64,000 bases of DNA, from positions 5,084,001 through 5,148,000 of the forward strand of contig NZ_CP108032.1 in NCBI RefSeq assembly GCF_036169555.1, in the 5' to 3' direction. Position 1 is the first letter of the stretch. Each line of letters begins with the position of its first letter. The position numbers and the translations under genes were made by a program. Below, piece after piece: positions 16,817-25,894 of this stretch. This stretch comes from Streptomyces sp. NBC_00306. Its GTDB lineage: Bacteria; Actinomycetota; Actinomycetes; Streptomycetales; Streptomycetaceae. Below the pieces are notes generated by a model. The model did not search any database, was not told the origin of the DNA, and was given only the letters and a program-made list of their open reading frames with translations.

Positions 16817-18954
16817 GCGGTGAAACCACCACGGTGAAGTCCGTGTGCCGCATGTGCCACGGAGGGTGCGGCGCGCTCGTGGAGCTCACCGACGGGGTGC
16901 CGACCGGCATCTCCGGCGATCCGGAGAACCCGACCAGCCGCGGCTACTTCTGCATCAAGGGCAAGGCCTCCCTGGACCTCGTCAGCAGCCCGGACCGCCT
17001 TCGGACCCCCCTGGCCAGAACCGGACCTCGCGGGAGCGGCTCCTTCAAGCCGATCAGCTGGGACGAGGCGCTCGACGAGGTGGCCCGCAACCTCCGCCGA
17101 AGCATGGAGCGGTTCGGCTCCGAGTCGGTGGTCTTCGGCCAGGGCACCGACCGCAACTACCAGGAGTGGGTCTTCCGGCTCGCGAACGCCATCGGCACTC
17201 CCAACGTCGTGGGGCCGGCCCATGTGTGCTTCTACCCGCGCGTCATGGCGTCGATCCTCACCTACGGAGGCTTCACGTTCTGCGACTACCACGGGGACCC
17301 GGAGGTGGTCCTGCTCTGGGGCAGCAACAAGGTCAACACGCACTCCGACGGTGTCATCGGAGTCGACCTTCTCGGCGCCCTCGAACGGGGCAGCCGGCTG
17401 ATCGTCGTCGATCCCCGGCGCACCCGTACCGCCGAGCGGGCCGACCTCCATCTGCAACTGAGGCCGGGCACCGACGCCGCGCTCGCGCTCGGCCTCATCC
17501 ATCTGCTGATCGCCCATGACTGGTACGACGAACAGTTCGTCGCGCGTCACACCTCCGGCTTCGAGGAACTGGAGCGTCACGTCCGCGCGTACGACCTCGC
17601 GACGGTGGCCGGTATCACCGGTCTCGAACCGGGCCTCATCGAGACGGCGGCCAGGATGTACGCCCGGGCGTCCCGCGCGTGCATCGAGGCCGGCACGGGT
17701 GTCTCGCAGTCCGACAACGCCTTCGACACCCACCGGGCGATCGCCATCCTCTCGGCACTCTCCGGCAATCTCGACGCTCCCGGCGGGGACGTCATCTGGG
17801 ACCCCATGCCCATCGAGGGCCGTCGGGGCTTCCCCAGGACCGACCTGCTCTCCGAGGAGCAGGCGGCCAAACGCATCGGCGGCACCGCCCACAAGGTGCT
17901 CTCCATGTCCGGCTGGGTGGCCCCGGCCGACCTCCAGGAAGCGATCCTGAGCGACAGCCCGTACCGCATCAGCTCGATGGTGGTCTTCGGCTCCAACCCG
18001 CTGGTCTCGCACGAGAACGCGACGGCCACCGAGGCCGCGCTCACCAAGCTGGACTTCTTCGCCGTCGCGGACATGTTCCTGACGCCCACCGCGAGGCTGG
18101 CCGACATCGTCCTGCCGGCCTCCTCCTGGCTGGAGCGCGACCAGATCGTGGAGTTCAACTCCTACATCGCGGCACGGCAGCGGGTGGTGACCGTGGAGGG
18201 TGCCAGGTCCGACGAGGAGATGATCCTCGACCTGGCGCGGCGACTCGGCCTCGGGCACCACTTCTACCCCAGCCTCGAGGACGCCCTGGACGCCAAGTTG
18301 AGCGGCATCGATCTGACGTGGCAGCAGTTCAGGAAGATCGGTCACCTCCCCAACACCCGGCGGTACCGCACGTACGCGACAGACGGTTTCCGTACCCGCT
18401 CGGGGCGGGTGGAGCTGGCCCATCGGGGCCTCGAAGCCATGGGCTACGACGCCGTCCCGGTCTTCCGGCCGCCGGCCTCCACCACGCGGGAGCTGCCATT
18501 CGTCATGACCAGCGCCCACAACCTCCAGTTCTTCAATACCGAGTTCCGGCAACTTCCCACCACGTCCCGCCGCTACCGGGAACCGCAGGTGACGATCCAC
18601 CCCCGTTCCGCCGCGGGTCTGGCGGTCGCCGACGGGGACCAGGTGGAGATCTACCGGGACCCGGAAGGGGCGGGCGTGGTGATGACGGTCAAGGTGTCCG
18701 ACACGGTGGCCCCGGACGTGATCGTCGCCGATGCCGGGTGGTGGTACCCGGGCGAGGAGGACATCCACGCGGCCACCCGATCGTCGGTCAACCGGATCAC
18801 GGACAGCGGGCGCCGCGACCCGTACATGGGCAGCTCGACGCTGCGCGGTGTACCCGTCGGGCTGCGACCGGTCGTGACGGCAGAGGCGAACGCAGAGGCA
18901 GACGCAGAAGCCGAAGGGGGAGGTGGCGCGCATGGCGCCCATTCGACGCACTGA
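16813..18954 (+). CDS. molybdopterin oxidoreductase (DMSO reductase family)
   Basis: A 713-residue bis-MGD molybdoenzyme. The N-terminal [4Fe-4S] ligands are C12, C15, C19 and C47 (VCRMCHGGCG ... GYFCIKGK). C139 in GPAHVCFYPR sits where NapA-type enzymes carry the cysteine that binds molybdenum. The GSNxxxSHENATATEAA and C-terminal molybdopterin-binding segments are complete. There is no Tat signal, so it works in the cytoplasm. The tail is low-complexity (AEANAEADAEAEGGGG). Electrons may pass through the ferredoxin encoded at 22630. Its place in an aerobic biosynthetic operon is unusual; it may reduce, dehydroxylate or hydroxylate an intermediate. Confidence 0.87.
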   Translation: MSGETTTVKSVCRMCHGGCGALVELTDGVPTGISGDPENPTSRGYFCIKGKASLDLVSSPDRLRTPLARTGPRGSGSFKPISWDEALDEVARNLRRSMERFGSESVVFGQGTDRNYQEWVFRLANAIGTPNVVGPAHVCFYPRVMASILTYGGFTFCDYHGDPEVVLLWGSNKVNTHSDGVIGVDLLGALERGSRLIVVDPRRTRTAERADLHLQLRPGTDAALALGLIHLLIAHDWYDEQFVARHTSGFEELERHVRAYDLATVAGITGLEPGLIETAARMYARASRACIEAGTGVSQSDNAFDTHRAIAILSALSGNLDAPGGDVIWDPMPIEGRRGFPRTDLLSEEQAAKRIGGTAHKVLSMSGWVAPADLQEAILSDSPYRISSMVVFGSNPLVSHENATATEAALTKLDFFAVADMFLTPTARLADIVLPASSWLERDQIVEFNSYIAARQRVVTVEGARSDEEMILDLARRLGLGHHFYPSLEDALDAKLSGIDLTWQQFRKIGHLPNTRRYRTYATDGFRTRSGRVELAHRGLEAMGYDAVPVFRPPASTTRELPFVMTSAHNLQFFNTEFRQLPTTSRRYREPQVTIHPRSAAGLAVADGDQVEIYRDPEGAGVVMTVKVSDTVAPDVIVADAGWWYPGEEDIHAATRSSVNRITDSGRRDPYMGSSTLRGVPVGLRPVVTAEANAEADAEAEGGGGAHGAHSTH

Positions 18955-19618
18955 ACGGGTCCATGAGACCGAAGTAGGTCTGCAGGGCGACGAGCTGGCG
19001 CTCAAGTACGACGACATGCAGCGTCATATCCGGGACCGCGGATGGCTGCAGGAGAAGGTCGACAGCGTCCTGGAAGCCGGCATCGACTCCGGGCGCGTCC
19101 TGGAGGCCGGCTGCGGGCCCGGCCTGCTCGGTCTCGAATGGCTCACCCAGGCCGCGGGCGACTGCACCCTGGTCGGCGTCGACATCTCCCCGGCCATGCT
19201 CGACAGGGCGCGCGGCAACGCCCGCGCCTACGCGGTGTCGCACCGCACCGACTACACCATCGGCAACGTCCTGGAACTGCCGTTCCCGGACGCATCCTTC
19301 GACCACGCCTTCAGCGCGGCGTCACTGCACGAGTGGGCCGACCCGGTCACCGCACTGCGCGAGATCCACCGCCTCGTGCGCCCCGGTGGCGCGTTCTGCA
19401 TCTCCGATCTGCGCCGGGACATCGACCGGACCACCTTCCAGTTCATGAAGGCGAACATCGCCGTCGACATGCGTCCCGGCTTCCGTACGTCAGTCCAGTC
19501 CGCGTACACGGTCTCCGAGGCCGCCGATCTGCTGAAGCAAGCCGGAATCCACGCCGACAGCGTGACGGCGGTGCAGATGGGGTTGGTGATCGCGGGACGG
19601 AAGGAGAAGGAATCATGA
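18932..19618 (+). CDS. SAM-dependent class I methyltransferase
   Basis: A 228-residue methyltransferase. Motif I is VLEAGCGPGLLGLEWL, followed by VGVDISPAMLDRAR, and motif post-II reads FDHAFSAASLHEWADP, then RLVRPGGAFCISDL. It should transfer a methyl group from SAM to a small-molecule O, N or C atom in the pathway. I chose the ATG at 18932, seven bases after GGGGGAGG; a GTG at 18923 is also in frame. It overlaps the end of the molybdoenzyme gene by 23 bases and the next start by four. It is distinct from the methyltransferase that follows the HemN-like gene. Confidence 0.85.
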   Translation: MAPIRRTERVHETEVGLQGDELALKYDDMQRHIRDRGWLQEKVDSVLEAGIDSGRVLEAGCGPGLLGLEWLTQAAGDCTLVGVDISPAMLDRARGNARAYAVSHRTDYTIGNVLELPFPDASFDHAFSAASLHEWADPVTALREIHRLVRPGGAFCISDLRRDIDRTTFQFMKANIAVDMRPGFRTSVQSAYTVSEAADLLKQAGIHADSVTAVQMGLVIAGRKEKES

Positions 19619-20295
19619 CCGCAGCCACAGGCAGCCATCCGTCCGCCCACCGAGGTGAAGCAGGCACATTCCCCTCCGACACCGAGTTCCCGGTCGTATG
19701 GCGGGAACTGCTCGACGAGTCCGCGGCCTGGAACGAGGTCGACTGCGCTTCGTACCTGCGGTCCTGGTGCGGGCAGGCGCCGGAGGACGTCGCCGCACGG
19801 TTCGCGGGCGTCAACCACATCGGTGTCTATCTCGGCGACTATGCCTCCGACGACGAGGTGTTCCGCTGGCACGCGTATCTGGAGGGCCTCCAGCGCGCCG
19901 GCGAGCTCTCCGGCGTCGAGATGGGCCCCTCCTACATCTCGCCCCGGCAGTACGGAACACCCGGCTGGTGGCTCTCGCTGTCCCTGCCCGACGGCCGTGT
20001 CATCGAGACGTTCACCTGCCGGCACTTCGGCCCCTGGCTCAGCAAGCCCGTCTCGGAACGCCGGCGCCTGATGTCGCATGTCGCCCTGGAGGTGGCGGCC
20101 GCCGACGATGTCCGAGCGGTCCTCGACGGTCTGGAACGCGACATCGAGCACCTCGAGACGATCGCCTACACCGAAGCCGACGAGGTCGGCCACACTTACG
20201 GGCACCTGCGCAACAACACCACCCGGACCGTGCTGGAAGTCGTCTACGACGCCGCGAAGAAGGAGAGCGGCGCAGCCCCGGGGGAGGCGCGATGA
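19615..20295 (+). CDS. unrecognised cluster protein, possibly VOC fold
   Basis: A 226-residue soluble protein. Two segments have the look of vicinal-oxygen-chelate half-domains, NHIGVYLGDY and MSHVALEVAAADDVRAVLD, each of which could begin a beta-alpha-beta unit. Between them are GWWLSLSLPDGRVIETFTC and GHTYGHLRNN. The spaced His and Glu residues would fit a metal site, but I cannot assign a family firmly. The ATG overlaps the methyltransferase stop, and its own stop overlaps the second BtrH-like gene. The operon position suggests a tailoring or isomerase-type step. Confidence 0.6.
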   Translation: MTAATGSHPSAHRGEAGTFPSDTEFPVVWRELLDESAAWNEVDCASYLRSWCGQAPEDVAARFAGVNHIGVYLGDYASDDEVFRWHAYLEGLQRAGELSGVEMGPSYISPRQYGTPGWWLSLSLPDGRVIETFTCRHFGPWLSKPVSERRRLMSHVALEVAAADDVRAVLDGLERDIEHLETIAYTEADEVGHTYGHLRNNTTRTVLEVVYDAAKKESGAAPGEAR

Positions 20296-21263
20296 ACTGG
20301 AAGTCCGGCGAGCACTGCGAGTCGTCCACCCTGGCCAACATGCTGCTCAACCGCGGCATCGACCTCAGCGAACCGCTGCTCTTCGGCCTCGGACGCGGCA
20401 TCTCCTTCCTGTACTGGCATTCCAAGCAGATGCCGGCCCCGTTCCTCGGAGGCCGCGTCAAGCCGGACCACCTCATCCGGAACGCCACCGCCGCCCTCGG
20501 TGTCGAGCTGTTCGAGAGCGAGACCACCTCCCAGGCCAAGGCCGAACGTGAGCTCATCGCCGCCCTGGACGCCGGGGAGGTCGTCGGCCTCAAGCTGGAC
20601 CGCTTCCATCTCGACTACGCCCACGACAGTTTCCACTTCGCGGCCCACTACCTGGCGTGCGTCGGCTACACGCCCGAGACCTACACCGTCGTCGAGACCG
20701 CCGGGCTGGGCGTCCAGAGCACCAGCAGGGCCGGCCTCGCCCAGGCCCGGGCGGCGAAGGGACCGATGAGCTCGCGCAGCCTGTCGTTCCGTCTCGGCAC
20801 ATCCGATTTCGACCCGCGCGCCCTGGCCGGCGCATGCCGTGAAGCCATCGCGGCGACCGCGGACGACTTCCTCAACCCTCCCATCACCAACATGGGACAC
20901 AAGGGGTTCCAGAAGGCCGCCAAGGCGATGCGCGGCTGGTGCGACGCGCTCGACGAACCGGCGGCCGCGTTCGGCTTCCTGGCTCACAGCATCGAGGACG
21001 GCGGCACCGGCGGTGGCTTCTTCCGCACCCTGTGGGCCGACTTCCTCGACGAGGCGGCCGAGCTGACCGGCGAACCGGCCTACGCGTCCGTGGCCGGCAC
21101 CTATCGGGAACTCTCGACCCGGTGGACCCGTATCGCGCATCTGCTGCGTGATGAGTCCGAACCGGCCGCGATGCGCAAGGCCGCCGAGGAAGTGGCCGTC
21201 ATCCTGGAGGACTTGGGCCGGGCCGAACATGACGCCATGTCGAAGCTGGCGGTCATGCCGTGA
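20292..21263 (+). CDS. BtrH-like acyltransferase, copy 2
   Basis: This is a 323-residue BtrH-family protein, paralogous to the one at 15749. It opens almost directly with the signature GEHCESSTLANMLLNRG, where C9 is the probable nucleophile, followed by LLFGLGRGISFLYW. The histidine motif (FHLDYA then HFAAHYLACVG) is kept. The C-terminal helical domain has GGTGGGFFRTLWADFLDEAA, matching copy 1. It should form an amide or ester by acyl transfer. It overlaps its neighbours by four bases on both sides and directly precedes the PaaK-like ligase, a likely supplier of the activated acid. Confidence 0.75.
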   Translation: MNWKSGEHCESSTLANMLLNRGIDLSEPLLFGLGRGISFLYWHSKQMPAPFLGGRVKPDHLIRNATAALGVELFESETTSQAKAERELIAALDAGEVVGLKLDRFHLDYAHDSFHFAAHYLACVGYTPETYTVVETAGLGVQSTSRAGLAQARAAKGPMSSRSLSFRLGTSDFDPRALAGACREAIAATADDFLNPPITNMGHKGFQKAAKAMRGWCDALDEPAAAFGFLAHSIEDGGTGGGFFRTLWADFLDEAAELTGEPAYASVAGTYRELSTRWTRIAHLLRDESEPAAMRKAAEEVAVILEDLGRAEHDAMSKLAVMP

Positions 21264-22633
21264 CGACCTCACCGACGACCCGGAGGACGACGCGGACGGA
21301 AGAGCGGCTGCGCGGCGTGATCGCGTCGCGCCGCCGTGTGGCACGCAAGGTCGCGCACGTGGCGTCCCTGGACCGCGAGGAGCTCGGCCGGTGGGCATCG
21401 GCCGCGCTCGCCGAGACCGTGGCGCACGCCGCCGAGCACTCCGCCTTCTACGCCGGCCGCGTCCCCAGGTCGCTGGCGGACGCGGTGGCCAAGGACCCCG
21501 CGGCGTTCCAGTCGGTGCCCTTCACCACGCGGCAGGAACTCGCCGACGCCTACCCCCTGGGCATGCTGGCGGTCCCCCGGCGTGAGGTGACCCGGTTCGA
21601 CGAAAGCTCCGGCACGGGCAACGGCCAGTCCATCGCCGCCTTCTTCTCCGCCGACGACTGGGTCGAGAACAACCTCGTCGTGGCCCACCTCCTCTCGGCG
21701 GTTCTCGACAGCACCGATGTGGTCGCGATCGCCGTCCCCTACGAGCTCGCCGGCGTCGGTCAGGACCTGGACCGTGCGCTGGAACTCCTCGGATGCACGA
21801 TCGTTCCGCTCGGCGCGGCGTCCCCGTCGTGCTCACCGGAGCGTATGGTGCACGCCCTGCGACGCTCCGGGGCCACCGCACTGATCTGCTCGGGCACCCG
21901 CGCCCTCCTGCTGGGCGAGGTGGCGCGGCGCTCCGGAATCGACCCCGGCCGGGACCTCGCCGTCGACAAGCTCCTGATGGCCGGTGAAGGCGCCTCGCCG
22001 GCCAAGAAGGCGCGTCTGGCCGAGCAGTGGGGCGCCGCCACCTACTCGATGTTCGGCATGACCGAGACCAATACGCTCGCCATGTTCTGTGCCCGGCAGG
22101 ACCTGCACCTGGTCGAGACGCGTACGTACTTCGAGATCGTCGACCCCCGGTCCGGGCAGCTCCTCCCCGATGGTGAGACCGGCGAACTCGCCGTGACGAC
22201 TCTCGCCAGCCGGGCGATGCCCCTGCTGCGCTACCGCACCGGCGACACCTGCCAGATCGAGGCGGCGCCGTGCCCCTGCGGCTCACCGCTGCGCCGTCTG
22301 CGACACCGCGGCCGGCTGGGGGACCGGATCGCGGTGGGTCATGGCTGGGCCTCACAGCTGGAGATCGAGGACGTCGTTCTGGGCGCCATGAGCCGGCCGC
22401 CGTACTTCTTCGCGTTCGATGTCGACGGGTCCGTGCTGGACGTCGCGTTGCCGCCGGGCAGCGCCGCCGATGAGCGAACCCGGGACGCGATCGCGGCGGA
22501 GGCTGCCCGACGGTTCGGAGCCACCACCAGAGTCGGCGTCCTGGACGTTCCGGCCTTCGAGCACGCGCTCCGCACCTCCGCCAAGCCGACCATGCGGAAC
22601 TTCCTGCGCGCGACGGAGGAGCGAGGGTCATGA
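21260..22633 (+). CDS. PaaK-like acid-CoA ligase (intact)
   Basis: A 457-residue adenylate-forming enzyme of the phenylacetate-CoA ligase type. The glycine-rich phosphate loop is DESSGTGNGQSI, the A5-type motif is YSMFGMTETN, and LLRYRTGDTC followed by GRLGDRI supplies the hinge and the C-terminal catalytic region. It activates an aromatic carboxylic acid with ATP and probably hands it to CoA, or directly to an amine. The GTG start overlaps the preceding stop. With no NRPS in the cluster, this is the most obvious acid-activating enzyme. A degenerate relative is encoded at 28902. Confidence 0.85.
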   Translation: MTTSPTTRRTTRTEERLRGVIASRRRVARKVAHVASLDREELGRWASAALAETVAHAAEHSAFYAGRVPRSLADAVAKDPAAFQSVPFTTRQELADAYPLGMLAVPRREVTRFDESSGTGNGQSIAAFFSADDWVENNLVVAHLLSAVLDSTDVVAIAVPYELAGVGQDLDRALELLGCTIVPLGAASPSCSPERMVHALRRSGATALICSGTRALLLGEVARRSGIDPGRDLAVDKLLMAGEGASPAKKARLAEQWGAATYSMFGMTETNTLAMFCARQDLHLVETRTYFEIVDPRSGQLLPDGETGELAVTTLASRAMPLLRYRTGDTCQIEAAPCPCGSPLRRLRHRGRLGDRIAVGHGWASQLEIEDVVLGAMSRPPYFFAFDVDGSVLDVALPPGSAADERTRDAIAAEAARRFGATTRVGVLDVPAFEHALRTSAKPTMRNFLRATEERGS

Positions 22634-22875
22634 CGGACACAGCGCCTCCCGGCCGCCTTCCGCTGGACGGCCGGTTCCACATCGACGACACGTGCATCGA
22701 CTGTCACCTCTGCCGCGACCTGGCCCCGGACAACTTCGAGAGCGACGACGAGAACGAGATCCATTACGTCTGCAAGCAGCCCGAGGACGAGGCCGAACTC
22801 GAATGCGTCCTCGACGCCTACGAGTCGTGTCCCAGCAACTCGATCCGCTATCTGCGAATCTCCACCGAGGAGTGA
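22630..22875 (+). CDS. ferredoxin
   Basis: An 81-residue ferredoxin with cluster ligands C22, C25 and C28 (TCIDCHLCRD) and C67 followed by proline (ESCPSN), the pattern of a single [4Fe-4S] cluster. Two further cysteines, C48 and C59, lie between. It is strongly acidic, as expected for an electron carrier. Possible partners in the same operon are the molybdoenzyme at 16813 and the radical SAM enzymes. It overlaps the PaaK-like gene by four bases and is followed after five bases by the TDO-like gene. Confidence 0.85.
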   Translation: MTDTAPPGRLPLDGRFHIDDTCIDCHLCRDLAPDNFESDDENEIHYVCKQPEDEAELECVLDAYESCPSNSIRYLRISTEE

Positions 22876-22880
22876 GCGCG

Positions 22881-24386
22881 ATGACTACACGGGAGTCGCA
22901 AGCGTGTCCGGTGCCCAGGGCCGGTGTGAGAGCCGAGCCACCGGACGCCTGCCCCGAATCCGGCCCGCCCAGGAATGAGCTGGGGCCCATCGCGCCCAGC
23001 TACGACCACCTCCACCGCATCGACCTGCTCGCGGCAGCGAGGGCGTCCTGCCCCACCGAACCCGGCTCGTACGAGTCCACCGTCCGCGCCGTGTTCCAGG
23101 CGGCCGAGGTGTGCCTGCTCAATCTGGCCCGTCTGACCGACCGGAGCCGCAAGGCGGTCCAGGCCCGCGACTTCGCCACCGCCTCCCGCCTCATCCAGTG
23201 GAGCATGGGCTTCCACCGGCTCCTGCGTGGCCTCGGCAGGGTCAGCCAGGAGGTGCAGAGCCTCTGCGGGACAACTCCCCGTCCCGGGCTGCGTACGGTG
23301 GACATCGCCGAGACCGCCGGATGTCAGGCCTACATCGACGAACTGCGGGCCTTCGACGACGAGGTCCGGTGCTCGCTGCTGGTCAGCGACCCGCTCACGG
23401 TGCGGGCCACCATCGCGACCCGGAGCATCGACGACGACCTGTACCGGCTCCTTCACGGAGTCCGGATCTGCAGCCACGACGCCACCAAGTGGGAGAGCGA
23501 CCTCTCCGGCGTGCCACTGCCGCTCGAAGGGGACCTGAACAAGCTCCTGGGCACGGGGCTGCTCGCCGACGCCGTCACCTGGACCGAACTCGACCCCAGC
23601 ACCATGCACGGTGAGTTCGTCGCGCTGCACCAGGTCCCGGAGATCCTGACCGCGGAGTCGAACGACCACCTGGAGCTCGCGGTACGCGATGTGCGGTCGC
23701 GCTCGCTCAGCCGCGCCGCCTCGCATCTGGCGGTCTGCAACGCGGTCCTGGGTCCCATGGTCGAGGCGCAGCGGGTCATGGCGGAGCTGCTGGCCACCGG
23801 CGAGTACCACGGCTTCCGGAAGAACCTCGGTCCGGCCAGCGGCACCCATTCGCTGGCGATCAAGCAGCACATGTTCAAGGACCTCTTCAAGCACTTCTGG
23901 AACGACGTCTCGAAGTGGCTCGGCCCGGTCGGCGAGGGTTCCCTCGAAGGCACGATCCGGGCCATCGACGCCGACCGGCACCGGGATTCCGAGGCCTGGC
24001 TGTGTCATCAGGTCCTGCATCAGGCGTTCCGTCTTCACCACACGTACCAGGAATGGCGTCACGAGCATCTGCACATGCCACGGAACTGCCTGGGAAGCGG
24101 CGGCACCAAATCGATGATCGGCGTCTCCGACGGACCCCAGGCGGTCTACAAGATGCGTGATGCCGCCAACGCCCAGCCCTCGCTGAACGCCCTGCACCAG
24201 GCGCGCGGCATGAAGTTGACCAGCGTCGTCGACTGCTCGCCGCTCACCGCACTCCTCACCGATCCCACGTCGGTGGACGCGGAGCTGATGCGCGTCGTCG
24301 GTGAGGCGACCCGGGACTACTTCCCCGAGGTCCAGGAGCAGGGCTACCAGCAGTTCCACCTGGGCGCAGCCGAGCGAAGGCCGTAG
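22881..24386 (+). CDS. tryptophan 2,3-dioxygenase-like haem protein
   Basis: A 501-residue protein longer than usual TDO (about 280-400). Residues around WSMGFHRLLRGLGRVSQEV and FRKNLGPASGTHSLAIKQ match TDO landmarks. The segment starting near residue 391, WRHEHLHMPRNCLGSGGTKS, matches the region with the haem-binding histidine and the GTGGS loop, here altered to GSGGTKS. The N-terminal 60 residues are Pro-rich and probably disordered. TDO opens the indole ring of tryptophan; TDO-like relatives in other pathways oxygenate indoles without opening them. Either could serve here, and the altered loop suggests a substrate other than tryptophan. The ATG at 22881 follows GAGGAG. Confidence 0.7.
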   Translation: MTTRESQACPVPRAGVRAEPPDACPESGPPRNELGPIAPSYDHLHRIDLLAAARASCPTEPGSYESTVRAVFQAAEVCLLNLARLTDRSRKAVQARDFATASRLIQWSMGFHRLLRGLGRVSQEVQSLCGTTPRPGLRTVDIAETAGCQAYIDELRAFDDEVRCSLLVSDPLTVRATIATRSIDDDLYRLLHGVRICSHDATKWESDLSGVPLPLEGDLNKLLGTGLLADAVTWTELDPSTMHGEFVALHQVPEILTAESNDHLELAVRDVRSRSLSRAASHLAVCNAVLGPMVEAQRVMAELLATGEYHGFRKNLGPASGTHSLAIKQHMFKDLFKHFWNDVSKWLGPVGEGSLEGTIRAIDADRHRDSEAWLCHQVLHQAFRLHHTYQEWRHEHLHMPRNCLGSGGTKSMIGVSDGPQAVYKMRDAANAQPSLNALHQARGMKLTSVVDCSPLTALLTDPTSVDAELMRVVGEATRDYFPEVQEQGYQQFHLGAAERRP

Positions 24387-24397
24387 GGAGGCGGGGA

Positions 24398-25894
24398 ATG
24401 ACGACACATGAGGGCGAGACCGTCGCGAGGACCGCGGCCCTCGCGAGCGACCTTCCTTCCCGGCCGCGTCCGGGGGCGCACGACGGCGCCTCGTTCGTCG
24501 ACAGCCTGGCCGACGGACGCGAGGTGTGGGTGGAGGGCAAGCGGGTCGATGTGACCGCGCACCCCGACTTCCAGCCGATGCTGCGGACGCTCGCCGGCCT
24601 GTACAACCGTCAGCGCTCACCCGAGCTGGCCCACGAGATGACCTTCAAGTCCGACCTCAGCGGAAACCCGGTCAGCCTCTCCTACCTCGCCGCGGCCTCG
24701 CCCGAGGACCTGGACCGCAAGTGGCTGAACTCGCGGCACTGGGTCGAGGGCTCCCACGGCCAGATATCGCGGATCCCTGACTTCATGGCCAATGTGGTCG
24801 TCGGACTCTTCGACTTCCGTCATGCGCTGGGGGAGGTCGACTCCTCGTTCGCGGCCAACGCGGAGAACTACTACCTGCACTGCCGCGAGAACGACCTCGC
24901 GTTGACCCACGGACTCGGCGATCCCCAGGTCGACCGGTCCCTCACGCCCATGCAGCGGCCCGAACTGGGCCTGAAGGTCGTGCACCGCGACGACGCCGGC
25001 ATCGTCGTCCGCGGGGCCAAGCAGATCGCCACCCTCGCGCCGTACGCGCACGACGTCCTCATCTACCTCTCGCCCGCCAACTACCTGCGGGAGGACCCGG
25101 CGTACGTCTGCTGGTTCGGCGCCCGCCTGGACACCCCCGGCCTCAAGATCCTCTGCCGTCGTTCCTACAACGGGCCGGCCAACACGCTGGGCTCCAGGTT
25201 CGACGAGCAGGACGCCATGCTCGTCTTCGACGATGCGTTCATCCCCAACGAGCGCATCTTCCTGCTCGACGACGCGGGCACCGCCGTCAAGGGATTCCGC
25301 GCTCTGAACCAATGGTCCCTGTACACCGGGCAGATCCGCTTCCACCATCGACTCCGCGTCATGCTCGGTGTCGCCTCCCTGCTCGCCAAGTCCATCGGGG
25401 TCGACAAGTTCCGCGAGGTCGGCGCCATGCTCGGCGAACTGGCCTCCTACGTATCGGTGGTCGACCTCGCGCTCAAGGCGATCACGCGGGATGCCACCGC
25501 GACACCGAGCGGCCTGCTCGCACCGGGATCGACCGCCGCCCTGGACTCCATCGCGGGCCGGTTCTCGGAGCGCGCCTCGGCGATCGTCCGGCAGATCGGC
25601 GCTTCCGGGCTGATCATGCAACCGGCCGAGGGCGACCTGGAATCGCAGGAGCTTCGCAGAGCGCTCGACCTGTACATGGGCGGCCGTGAGACGTCGGTCG
25701 AGGACAAGTCCCGGCTCTTCCGCCTCGCCGGCGATCTGGTCATCGACCGGTTCGGCATGCGGCAGGAACTGTACGAGGCCTGGAACCGCGGCGACCCCGT
25801 CCGGGTCCGCTCGGCGCTCTACAACACCTTCGCGGACCTGCCGGCCTGTGAAGCCGCGGCACGCACCCTGGCCGACCTTTTGGAGCACCCGTGA
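24398..25894 (+). CDS. HpaB-type flavin-dependent monooxygenase
   Basis: A 498-residue member of the 4-hydroxyphenylacetate 3-monooxygenase oxygenase family, with an acyl-CoA-dehydrogenase-like fold. Landmarks are the N-terminal HPDFQPMLRTLAGLYNRQ, GLFDFRHALGEV, the FAD region GAKQIATLAPYAHD, and DDAFIPNERIFLLDD. It ortho-hydroxylates a phenol using FADH2 delivered by a separate reductase. Tyrosine-to-DOPA type chemistry would suit a benzodipyrrole precursor. The flavin reductase it needs seems to be fused to the end of the very next gene, whose GTG overlaps this stop. Confidence 0.88.
   Translation: MTTHEGETVARTAALASDLPSRPRPGAHDGASFVDSLADGREVWVEGKRVDVTAHPDFQPMLRTLAGLYNRQRSPELAHEMTFKSDLSGNPVSLSYLAAASPEDLDRKWLNSRHWVEGSHGQISRIPDFMANVVVGLFDFRHALGEVDSSFAANAENYYLHCRENDLALTHGLGDPQVDRSLTPMQRPELGLKVVHRDDAGIVVRGAKQIATLAPYAHDVLIYLSPANYLREDPAYVCWFGARLDTPGLKILCRRSYNGPANTLGSRFDEQDAMLVFDDAFIPNERIFLLDDAGTAVKGFRALNQWSLYTGQIRFHHRLRVMLGVASLLAKSIGVDKFREVGAMLGELASYVSVVDLALKAITRDATATPSGLLAPGSTAALDSIAGRFSERASAIVRQIGASGLIMQPAEGDLESQELRRALDLYMGGRETSVEDKSRLFRLAGDLVIDRFGMRQELYEAWNRGDPVRVRSALYNTFADLPACEAAARTLADLLEHP

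Noticed and set aside
16675..19017. 780-codon minus-strand frame
   Set aside because: It lies opposite the molybdoenzyme gene, whose FeS and cofactor motifs are unmistakable; the minus frame is rich in Arg, Gly and Asp without domains.
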